5,077 bases of DNA from contig DALN01000020.1 in assembly GCA_002499455.1 (NCBI GenBank), positions 813 to 5,889 on the forward strand, in the 5' to 3' direction. Shown here in pieces: positions 1-5,077 of this stretch (the stretch's first letter is position 1; every line of letters starts with the position of its first letter). Under the pieces are notes generated by a model. The model did no database searches and was not told the origin of the DNA. It saw only the letters and a list, made by a program, of their open reading frames with translations. The translations under genes were made by a program, and so were the position numbers. Source of the stretch: Methanoculleus sp. UBA77. Its GTDB lineage: Archaea > Halobacteriota > Methanomicrobia > Methanomicrobiales > Methanoculleaceae.

Positions 1-1095
1 GCAAGCGCAATTCCCGCACTCCTCGGACGACCATACCCCATACTACCTTCGCAGACGGTGCAATCGCCGTCTGCCGCGCCCACGCAGGACGCCAGGACAG
101 CCGCCCCGACCGCAACCCCGGCCGGAACGCACGCTCCGGCGGCGGACGCCACCGGGAGAGCCGTGACGGTGACCGACGACTACGGAGAGATCGTCACGAT
201 CCGGGGTATACCGCAGAGGATCGTCTCGCTCGCACCTTCCAACACCGAGATCCTGTACGCCCTCGGCCTTGAGGATCGGATTGTCGGCGTCACCGACTAC
301 TGCAACTACCCGCCGGAAACCTCCGATAAACCGAAGGTCGGCGGATACAGCACCATCAACATCGAGAAGGTGCTCGCAGCCAATCCGGACCTGATCTTCG
401 CCGCGACCGGCAACACCGAAGACGTGGTCAACCGGCTGCGCATGATCGGGATGACCGTCGTCACCCTCAACCCGCTGACGGTCGACGATGTCCTGCGGGA
501 CACCGAACTGGCCGGAACGGCTACCGGGCAGGAGGAGCAGGCCAGGACATGCGTGGAGGAACTTCAGGCCCGTATCGTGGCGGTGACCGATAAGACGGAG
601 GCCCAGGAGGAGAAACCATCTGTCGCCCATGTCGTCTGGTACGACCCGATCTGGGTCAGCGGCAACGGCACATTCCAGAACGAGGTGATCACGATGGCCG
701 GGGGGACCAACGCACTCGGTTCGGTTGAGGGGTGGGGTATCGTCGGCCTCGAAGAATTTATCACCACGAACCCGGAGTACATCATCGTCAGTTCGGGCAC
801 CGGCATGGGCGATGAAGGGCGTGACGTTGTCTACGACTACTTCATGAACGAGCCCCGGATGCAGAGGCTCGATGCGGTCAGGGACGGACACGTCTACGTC
901 GTCGACGCCGACATCATCAGCCGCGGAAGCCCGCGGATCGTGGATGCGCTGGAAGAGGTGGCGGCCATCCTCCACCCGGACCTCTTCGAGACAGGCACCC
1001 CCACGGCAACCCCTGCAGTCCAGTCACCGGGTTTCGGCGTGATCCCGCTTGCCCTTGCATTTCTCGCCGTTCTCCTGACCAGGACAAAGAGGTAA
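1..1095 (+). CDS. btuF: BtuF/FecB-family substrate-binding protein of a corrinoid (or siderophore/heme) ABC importer, PGF-CTERM anchored; 5'-partial
   Basis: Extracytoplasmic binding protein that would deliver a corrinoid, or possibly a siderophore or heme, to a BtuCD-type ABC permease. Residues are counted from the GTG at 58. A Thr/Pro/Ala-rich linker covers about 2-34 and the class III binding fold (PF01497 type) about 36-307. Family motifs are IVSLAPSNTEILYALG (55-70) followed by VGVTDYCNYPP, EKVLAANPDLIF (103-114) and WGIVGLEEFITTNPEYIIV. A second Thr/Pro linker leads to a PGF-CTERM-type tail. The frame stays open to base 1, and GTG 58 has neither a Shine-Dalgarno nor a signal peptide, so the true start is probably left of the window. 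The visible ASAIPALLG could be the end of a signal peptide. GTG 58 remains the alternative. No btuC or btuD follows; they may lie upstream. The family is secure, the corrinoid substrate less so. Confidence 0.87.
   Translation, partial: ASAIPALLGRPYPILPSQTVQSPSAAPTQDARTAAPTATPAGTHAPAADATGRAVTVTDDYGEIVTIRGIPQRIVSLAPSNTEILYALGLEDRIVGVTDYCNYPPETSDKPKVGGYSTINIEKVLAANPDLIFAATGNTEDVVNRLRMIGMTVVTLNPLTVDDVLRDTELAGTATGQEEQARTCVEELQARIVAVTDKTEAQEEKPSVAHVVWYDPIWVSGNGTFQNEVITMAGGTNALGSVEGWGIVGLEEFITTNPEYIIVSSGTGMGDEGRDVVYDYFMNEPRMQRLDAVRDGHVYVVDADIISRGSPRIVDALEEVAAILHPDLFETGTPTATPAVQSPGFGVIPLALAFLAVLLTRTKR
1024..1092 (+). other. PGF-CTERM-type C-terminal sorting and anchoring signal
   Basis: The last 23 residues of the binding protein have the three-part form of archaeal PGF-CTERM signals: SPGFG, then a hydrophobic stretch of about 14 residues (VIPLALAFLAVLLT), then a basic end (RTKR). 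A Thr/Pro-rich spacer precedes it. In known families this tail is processed by an archaeosortase with lipid attachment, which keeps the protein on the outer face of the membrane. It is one of the main reasons for assigning the window to Euryarchaeota, and it implies that an N-terminal export signal must exist. Confidence 0.85.
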
Positions 1096-1102
1096 GAAGG
1101 AC

Positions 1103-1106
1103 GGTG
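1103..1106 (+). promoter_or_regulatory. Ribosome-binding site of the propeller gene
   Basis: GGTG lies four bases before the ATG at 1111, in the 15-base gap after the binding-protein stop. It complements the CACC of the archaeal 16S 3' end. A purine-rich AAGAAGG lies just upstream at 1094-1100. This supports the ATG at 1111 as the start. Confidence 0.5.
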
Positions 1107-1110
1107 CAGA

Positions 1111-2232
1111 ATGCGGCGGAACCTGATCCTGCTCATTTTCTTCGTGAGTATCGTCGCGAGCGGCCTGGCGCATCCGGCCCTGGGGCAGACGCTCTCCGGC
1201 GAAGAAATCTGGCAAGCGGAGCTCGGCAACCGGGCCATGGAGGCTGCACTCGCATCGGACGGCCTGTGCGGCGCCGTCGCCACAGAAGAGAGCGTTTATC
1301 TCTATAACCAGAACGGCACAATGCTCTGGAGTTACCCCGTATCCCGCAGCAGATGCGTGGCCGTCTCCTCCGACGGCGACCGCATCGTGGCCGGAGGGGA
1401 CCATCTCCTGCTGTTCGACCGGAAGGGCGAGGTACTCTGGCGATACAAGCCGGACTCCACGGTACAGGACGTCGCCATCGCCGCAGACGGGCGTACGATC
1501 AGTGCAGGGATCGGCACCACCCTCCGGGTGTTCTCCCTGGACGACGGGAGAACGACCGCCAACGCCTCCTGGTCCTTTGACACAGGAAACCCAATCGAGA
1601 GCGTATCGATCGACGGCGGGGGATCGAACATCGTTACCGGTGACGACCAGGGGAGCATACACTTCTTCGGTGGAGAAGGCCGGCTTCTCTGGAACTACAG
1701 GACAGGCAGCAACGGCATCCGGGTTGCCGTCTCCCGCGACGGCTCGACGGTAGCCGCAGGATCGACCCAGCAGGTCGCATTTCTCCTCAACCGGAACGGA
1801 CGGCTCCTCTGGAAGTCTCCGATGCCGGAGAGGATTACGGACGTGTCGGTCTCCGGCGACGGTTCTGCTCTCGTGCTGGCAGACGGGGGTATCTCCATGT
1901 TCGACAGGGAGGGGGAGGTCATGTGGACGTACGCGACGGAGGAGGAGATCAGGTGCGTTTCCGTGTCGTCCGGCACAACGCATATCCTCGCCGGTGCACT
2001 CGACGGGACCGTATCGCTGCTTGAGGTGCGACAGGAACCCTTCCCCGCCGACACGTCCGGCACACCGCCGACGGATGCCGCCTTCACCGCCGGACCGTCG
2101 CAAACTTCCGTTGCCCCGGATCAAGGGCAAACAACCCCGCAACAGGGAACGGCACTCTCCCCGGCAGCGCCGGTTACGGCAGGCGTGTGCTTTGCCGCCG
2201 CGCTTGCCTGGTGGAGGAGAGGAAAGCGGTAG
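1111..2232 (+). CDS. Exported, membrane-anchored seven-bladed beta-propeller protein (WD40/PQQ-like repeats), function unknown
   Basis: A 373-residue exported protein. Residues 1-25 form a signal peptide: MRRN, hydrophobic LILLIFFVSIVASGLA, and a likely cut near ALGQ. Seven repeats of 37-44 residues follow, marked by Trp at 34, 73, 110, 154, 194, 234 and 272. Most have the pattern G-x-[LVM]-[LM]-W-x-[YF] followed by VAVSxDGxxIVAG and a strand such as LFDRKGE. This fits a seven-bladed propeller related to WD40 and PQQ-like (PF13360-type) repeats. I see no PQQ-dehydrogenase catalytic signature, so a binding or scaffold role outside the cell is inferred. Residues about 308-349 are a Pro/Thr/Gln/Ala-rich stalk, followed by a short hydrophobic anchor and RRGKR. 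The gene lies 15 bases after the binding protein and 10 before the TIM-barrel gene, so co-transcription is likely. The fold is fairly sure; the ligand is unknown. Confidence 0.85.
   Translation: MRRNLILLIFFVSIVASGLAHPALGQTLSGEEIWQAELGNRAMEAALASDGLCGAVATEESVYLYNQNGTMLWSYPVSRSRCVAVSSDGDRIVAGGDHLLLFDRKGEVLWRYKPDSTVQDVAIAADGRTISAGIGTTLRVFSLDDGRTTANASWSFDTGNPIESVSIDGGGSNIVTGDDQGSIHFFGGEGRLLWNYRTGSNGIRVAVSRDGSTVAAGSTQQVAFLLNRNGRLLWKSPMPERITDVSVSGDGSALVLADGGISMFDREGEVMWTYATEEEIRCVSVSSGTTHILAGALDGTVSLLEVRQEPFPADTSGTPPTDAAFTAGPSQTSVAPDQGQTTPQQGTALSPAAPVTAGVCFAAALAWWRRGKR
2158..2229 (+). other. C-terminal membrane anchor, possibly a degenerate sorting signal
   Basis: The last 24 residues of the propeller protein run SPAAPVTAG, then VCFAAALAWW, then RRGKR. 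The order (Ser-Pro, hydrophobic stretch, basic end) matches the PGF-CTERM tail of the preceding gene, but the PGF triplet is missing and the hydrophobic core is short (about 13-15 residues). It is either a divergent archaeosortase substrate or a simple tail anchor. Confidence 0.5.
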
Positions 2233-2242
2233 GTCGGACGCC

Positions 2243-2986
2243 ATGCAGTCGACGAATACGATCGGGTGTTCCACCTGCTGCCTGATGGACCGACCGCTTG
2301 AGGAGGCGCTCGGCCTCATCTCCCCCTATACGACTCTTGCAGAGATCCTCTCCGACGGCCCGCACAACCTCTTCCTCTCCGAAGAGGTCTGCCACTCGTT
2401 CGATCTCCGGTATACCGTCCACGCCCCGGTCGCCGATATCAATATCGCATCCGACAACGGGCACCTGCGGAGGGCAGCCATCAGGGTACTCGCCGATCTC
2501 TCAGAAGTTTGCGACCGGATCGGCGCCGAACGGCTGGTTGTTCATCCGGGGCACGTCTGGGGCGAAGAGATGCGGGATGCCGCCCGGCGTGCCCTCGATC
2601 GCTCGCTCGACGAACTCGCCGCAATCCAGGAAGAGGTAAACGTCAGGTTCGTCGTCGAAAATATGGGGGCATGGGATATCTGTTTCTTCAGGGAACCGGG
2701 GTTTCTCGACCGCCTCGCTGATCATGGCCTCGGCTTCGCCCTCGATGTGGGGCATGCTCACGTGAACGGCAATCTGGAGCCGTTTCTGGAACGGGGAAGC
2801 CCGATCCATGTCCACCTGCACGACAACCACGGCAGCCGGGACGATCATCTGGGATGCGGAGAGGGAAGTATCGACTTCTGCCACGTGATGCATGTCATTC
2901 CACAGAACGCCACGAAGATTGTCGAACCCATGTCGTTTCACCAGTACAGGTCAAGCCTCGAACACCTGAGATCGGTCCTCCCCTGA
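2243..2986 (+). CDS. TIM-barrel metalloprotein of the xylose-isomerase-like/endonuclease IV superfamily; substrate unknown
   Basis: A soluble 247-residue protein of the PF01261-type TIM barrel, which includes sugar-phosphate isomerases/epimerases, endonuclease IV and corrinoid-acting CbiR. Motif comparison with endonuclease IV suggests all nine metal ligands are present: H60 (YTVHAP), H101 (VVHPGH), E139 (VVENM), D168 and H171 (ALDVGHAH), H191 (HVHLHDN), D200 and H202 (before GCGEG) and E228 (IVEP). The N-terminus is Cys-rich (GCSTCC, 8-13). There is no signal peptide or membrane segment, so it is cytoplasmic. The ATG at 2243 was chosen because GCSTCCLMDRPLEEAL is a normal start for the fold and AGGT (2231-2234), overlapping the previous stop, gives a ribosome site 8 bases upstream; the open frame before it only shadows the propeller gene. 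Its place behind a BtuF-like gene allows a corrinoid-related role, but DNA repair or sugar isomerization cannot be excluded. Confidence 0.85.
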   Translation: MQSTNTIGCSTCCLMDRPLEEALGLISPYTTLAEILSDGPHNLFLSEEVCHSFDLRYTVHAPVADINIASDNGHLRRAAIRVLADLSEVCDRIGAERLVVHPGHVWGEEMRDAARRALDRSLDELAAIQEEVNVRFVVENMGAWDICFFREPGFLDRLADHGLGFALDVGHAHVNGNLEPFLERGSPIHVHLHDNHGSRDDHLGCGEGSIDFCHVMHVIPQNATKIVEPMSFHQYRSSLEHLRSVLP

Positions 2987-2999
2987 TGCTCCGGGAGAC
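2987..2999. other. Convergent intergenic gap of 13 bases
   Basis: This gap separates the stop of the TIM-barrel gene (+) from the stop of the small unknown gene (-). It holds only a weak symmetric CTCCGGGAG (2989-2997), too short to fold as a stem. No T-run terminator is visible on either strand, so each transcript must end within or beyond the opposing gene. Confidence 0.7.
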
Positions 3000-3416
3000 T
3001 CAGAATCGGGAGCCCCGCCCGATCAACAATTCCACGGCTTCGCAAAACTCCCGGAACTCCCGTGAGACCTCCGGGCCGGAAGAGCCCGGATACCCGTTTG
3101 CGCCGCGCACAACGACGTTATCCCCTTTCATCTCCATCCGCAGGTACCAGTAGGTGACGTCGCAGCAGGAGTACGCGGAGACATACTCCGGCTCCCACGT
3201 GTGGACCCCGAGCCGGCGGACGGTCGCCATGAACCGCGCCCACTCCTCCGGTGCCGGCGTCGCCTCCATCACGACGCCGGAATAGCCGCCGGCACTCGCA
3301 CGTTCGTAATAGAGCCGGCTACCCACGAGCCTGACGTAGAGGGACGGCCCGACGCTCCCGCCGACGTAGAACTCGAATGCCGACGGGAGAGATGCTGGAG
3401 ATCTACCAGCGCACAT
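3000..3416 (-). CDS. Small soluble protein of unknown function at the end of the ECF operon
   Basis: A 138-residue protein with no signal peptide or membrane segment; I cannot name its family. Visible features are a beta-rich N-terminal half (FEFYVGGSVGPSLYVRLVG, then RLYYERA), a helical EEWARFMATVRRLGVHTWEP (57-76), a YSCCDVTYWYLRMEM strand (82-96) with paired Cys 84-85, and GANGYP (105-110) leading to a C-terminal helix (FREFCEAVELLIG). From memory, the W...Y...CD...W...G-N-x-Y-P layout recurs in small uncharacterized prokaryotic proteins; this is unverified. The ATG at 3416 lies six bases after the ecfT stop, and GGTGG at 3428-3432 overlaps the end of ecfT, so it is very probably translated from the same message. 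It is a real gene rather than a shadow, given its spacing and protein-like composition. A link to the transporter's substrate is only a guess from position. Confidence 0.78.
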   Translation of the reverse strand: MCAGRSPASLPSAFEFYVGGSVGPSLYVRLVGSRLYYERASAGGYSGVVMEATPAPEEWARFMATVRRLGVHTWEPEYVSAYSCCDVTYWYLRMEMKGDNVVVRGANGYPGSSGPEVSREFREFCEAVELLIGRGSRF

Positions 3417-3422
3417 ATCAGG

Positions 3423-4208
3423 TTATACCACCAGCACGGCTAAGTAACCTATGACCACAAGGCCCATGCAGCATATCCCGGCAAGATCGGCCCTGCCCGG
3501 GGTGAGCTCGCGCAGGGGCGTCCGCCTGCCGGAGCGGTATCCCCGGAGATCGATGGTCAGGCCGAGCACCGTTGCTTTTCCAAGCGAGTTCGAGACCAGG
3601 GGGATGATGATCGGGAAGAGGCCGCGGATCCTGCCGAAAACGCCTCTGCCCGGGTTGTAGGCGCGGGCGAGCTGGGCCTCGTGGATCCGTTTTCCTTCAA
3701 GCTGCAGGCTCGGGATGAACCGGAGCGCAATCAGGAGCATGAGCGTGTAATCAACGGGCATCCTGAGGCGGTCCATGAGATGGACGAGGTCGCGAGGCTG
3801 CGTCGATATGACGAAGAGCTGGAAGGCAAAGAGCATCGCCGCGAACCTGAGCGACATCGCGGCCGCAAGGTCGATCGCCCCCGTCGTGACGGGGATTGCC
3901 CCGCCGATGACCGGGACCGCCTGCGGGACCAGGTAAAAGACGATCTCCCCGCTCCGGATAGTGAGGATGGTCAGGACGAGCAGGCTTGCCGCGAGCGAGA
4001 CGAGCAGGGGCACCTGGCGAAGGAGGTCCCGGACAAGCCCGCCGGCCGCCGCTACGGCCACGACCACTCCGACAAGGACCGCGAGCATCGCGGTATCGCT
4101 CGTCAGCACCGCGAGGAGCACGACTACGGCTGCAAAGATCAGTTTGGTGATCGGGTGGAGGCGGTGAAATGCGCTCTCCCTGATGACATACTGCATAATT
4201 TCGGGCAT
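3423..4208 (-). CDS. ecfT: EcfT transmembrane coupling protein of an energy-coupling-factor transporter
   Basis: The 261-residue T component links the EcfA ATPases to a substrate-specific S component in the membrane. Family features: an N-terminal FHRLHPITKLI (14-24), the conserved start of the first membrane helix; hydrophobic segments at about 22-36, 40-56, 65-84, 114-135, 153-165 and 243-261; LVHLMDRLRMPVDYTLML (141-158); ALRFIPSLQLEGKRIHEAQLAR (161-182); and LTIDLRGYRSG (217-227). The two x-Arg-x motifs that contact the ATPases are ARA (181-183) and LRG (221-223); the first has Ala where many family members have Gly. Length is typical (about 250-270). The start at 4208 is fixed by a strong GAGGAGG site four bases upstream. 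It overlaps the ATPase gene by 70 bases. It could equally be called CbiQ-like; nothing here fixes cobalt, nickel or a vitamin as substrate. Confidence 0.93.
   Translation of the reverse strand: MPEIMQYVIRESAFHRLHPITKLIFAAVVVLLAVLTSDTAMLAVLVGVVVAVAAAGGLVRDLLRQVPLLVSLAASLLVLTILTIRSGEIVFYLVPQAVPVIGGAIPVTTGAIDLAAAMSLRFAAMLFAFQLFVISTQPRDLVHLMDRLRMPVDYTLMLLIALRFIPSLQLEGKRIHEAQLARAYNPGRGVFGRIRGLFPIIIPLVSNSLGKATVLGLTIDLRGYRSGRRTPLRELTPGRADLAGICCMGLVVIGYLAVLVV
4139..4208 (-). other. 70-base overlap of the ECF ATPase and ecfT in different frames
   Basis: The ATPase frame runs from the ecfT ATG through to its TGA at 4139-4141, while ecfT is read in another frame over the same bases. The ecfT product here contains the conserved FHRLHPITKL. 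The ATPase tail (CPKLCSMSSGRAHF and following) looks like an unconstrained shadow. The arrangement implies translational coupling. Confidence 0.85.
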
Positions 4209-5077
4209 GATTCCTCCTCAGATATTCGTTCGTCGCCGACGATGCTTCCCCGCTCCATCCTGACGATGCGGTCGGCGTACTCCTCCCCAAGACGCATATC
4301 ATGCGTCACCATGACGATGGTGTGGCCTTCCTGCCTCAGGCGGCCGAGGGTCTCCATCACCCGCGCTGCCTCACGGGCATCCAGCCCGGTCGTGGGCTCG
4401 TCGAGCACGATCACCCTCGGCTTCATGGCGATGACGCAGGCAATGGCCAGGCGCTGCCGCTCACCCCGCGAGAGCGACCGCGGGTACGCACCTCTCCGGT
4501 GGGTGAGGCCTACCTCGCGCAGGGCCGCCTCGATCGGCTCCCCAGCGCTGTCGGGGTCGATGTTCTTGAGGCCGAACGCCACCTCGTCTTCAACGGTCTC
4601 GGCGAAGAGCATGGTGTCCGGGTTCTGGAAGACCAGACCCACGTAGCGCGCAAGTTCCGCGATCGGGACGGTCGCGGCATCGAGCCCGCCGACGAGGACA
4701 CTGCCCTCGGTGGGGCGGAGCAGGCCGTTGAGATGCTTGATGAGCGTCGTCTTCCCGGACCCATTCTCCCCGACCACGGCCACGATCTCGGCGGGAGCGA
4801 CCTCGAAGTCGATCCCTCGAAGAGCCATCACCCCGTCGTAGCGGTGGACAAGTCCCTGGATGGATATGACGGACGGCGCCCCTGCCGGGAGGGCTCCCCC
4901 CGGTGCAGGGTTGCGGGCGCCGCCTGCAGGGGACTGCAGAAGGCAGGCCTGCATCAGTTCGGCAGGCAGCCCTTCCTGCGCGATCCTTCCATCTTCGATC
5001 AGGACCATCCGGTCGGCGATGGCTGCAAGCGCATCGAACTTCTGCTCGACGATGAGGACGGCCGTCCCCGCGTCTGC
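4139..5077 (-). CDS. ecfA: Tandem-domain ECF transporter ATPase (EcfA-type), 5'-partial: end of first ABC domain plus complete second domain
   Basis: Cytoplasmic ATPase that powers the ECF importer. The frame is open to the window edge, giving 312 visible residues, numbered here from that edge. Residues 1-43 are the tail of a first ABC domain: TAVLIVEQKFDALAAIADRM, then VLIEDGRIAQEG. A Pro/Ala/Gly-rich linker (about 44-68) joins it to a complete second domain with Walker A GENGSGKTT (103-111), Q-loop FQNPD (150-154), signature LSRGERQRLAIA (202-213), Walker B VIVLDEPTTGLD (222-233) and H-loop VTHD (258-261). Thus two ATPases are fused, as in YkoD-type ECF systems. The Met at 5008 is internal to the first domain and not a start. 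The H-loop position of domain 1 appears to be Gln, and the domain 2 signature has Arg and Glu for the usual Gly and Gln. The last 23 residues have no ABC character and overlap ecfT. Confidence 0.92.
   Translation of the reverse strand, partial: ADAGTAVLIVEQKFDALAAIADRMVLIEDGRIAQEGLPAELMQACLLQSPAGGARNPAPGGALPAGAPSVISIQGLVHRYDGVMALRGIDFEVAPAEIVAVVGENGSGKTTLIKHLNGLLRPTEGSVLVGGLDAATVPIAELARYVGLVFQNPDTMLFAETVEDEVAFGLKNIDPDSAGEPIEAALREVGLTHRRGAYPRSLSRGERQRLAIACVIAMKPRVIVLDEPTTGLDAREAARVMETLGRLRQEGHTIVMVTHDMRLGEEYADRIVRMERGSIVGDERISEEESCPKLCSMSSGRAHFTASTRSPN
4213..4220 (-). promoter_or_regulatory. Strong Shine-Dalgarno of ecfT inside the ATPase gene
   Basis: Read on the minus strand the site is TGAGGAGG, four bases before the ecfT ATG. 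It sits within the last 27 codons of the ATPase gene. It decides the ecfT start at 4208 over the in-frame Met at residue 5, and indicates that ecfT can be initiated independently within the upstream coding sequence. Confidence 0.8.

Noticed and set aside
58..160. Thr/Pro/Ala-rich repeats in the binding-protein gene as a DNA repeat element
   Set aside because: They are irregular at the base level and fit an ordinary flexible linker of exported archaeal proteins.
43..975. Long minus-strand open frame (310 codons) opposite the binding-protein gene
   Set aside because: Its product is Asp/Arg/Gly/Val-rich without domain features, and the opposite strand carries a clear BtuF-family protein. High GC makes such antisense frames common.
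1994..2242. N-terminal extension of the TIM-barrel gene from an upstream ATG
   Set aside because: The 83 extra residues are Arg/Pro-rich shadow of the propeller gene. The ATG at 2243 has a ribosome site and yields a normal TIM-barrel start.
1024..2319. Minus-strand open frame of 431 codons opposite the propeller gene
   Set aside because: It spans two gene boundaries on the other strand, has low-complexity Arg/Gly/Cys composition, and the + strand shows a signal peptide and regular propeller repeats.
2989..2997. CTCCGGGAG as a terminator hairpin
   Set aside because: At most three base pairs around a three-base loop can form, with no following T-run on either strand.
3681..4646. Plus-strand open frame of 321 codons across ecfT and the ATPase
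   Set aside because: Its highly charged Asp/Arg/Glu-rich start mirrors membrane-helix codons of ecfT on the other strand, and it crosses the ecfT/ATPase junction. It is a shadow.
5006..5008. Met codon as the start of the ECF ATPase
   Set aside because: The frame is open through 5077 and the 23 codons before it encode recognisable ABC-domain sequence, so this Met is internal.

Overview
The window is GC-rich, densely coding DNA, most likely from a methanogenic archaeon of the Methanomicrobiales (Methanoculleus-like). This is inferred from three things: the first gene ends in an archaeal PGF-CTERM-type tail (SPGFG, hydrophobic stretch, basic end); ribosome-binding sites of the GGTG/GGAGG type precede several genes; and exported proteins carry Thr/Pro/Ala-rich linkers. 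The species is not proven by the sequence.

Left half (1-2986, + strand), three tightly spaced genes. The first is a class III periplasmic-type substrate-binding protein of the BtuF/FecB family (corrinoid, or possibly siderophore/heme), cut off at its 5' end by the window edge. Fifteen bases later comes an exported protein with seven Trp-marked repeats, read as a seven-bladed beta-propeller on a C-terminal membrane anchor. Ten bases after that comes a soluble 247-residue TIM-barrel protein of the xylose-isomerase-like/endonuclease IV fold, with what looks like the full set of metal ligands. The spacing suggests one transcript that begins left of the window. A BtuF-like protein together with this TIM barrel raises a testable but unproven link to corrinoid capture and remodelling.

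Right half (3000-5077, - strand), three genes read right to left. A tandem (two-ABC-domain) EcfA-type ATPase enters from beyond the right edge; only the last part of its first domain, the linker and the complete second domain are visible. Its end overlaps the start of an EcfT transmembrane coupling protein by 70 bases, in another frame. Six bases after ecfT comes a small soluble protein of unknown function. ATPase plus EcfT form the energizing module of an energy-coupling-factor vitamin/metal importer. The substrate-binding S component is not in the window, so the substrate is unknown.

The two transcription units converge with only 13 bases between their stop codons. No stretch over 300 bases lacks a gene. 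I see no tRNA, rRNA, CRISPR array, insertion sequence or phage gene. The region is mostly ordinary transport and salvage content. The points most worth a second look are the TIM-barrel protein beside the BtuF homologue, the propeller protein, the unknown gene at the end of the ECF operon, and the ATPase/EcfT overlap.
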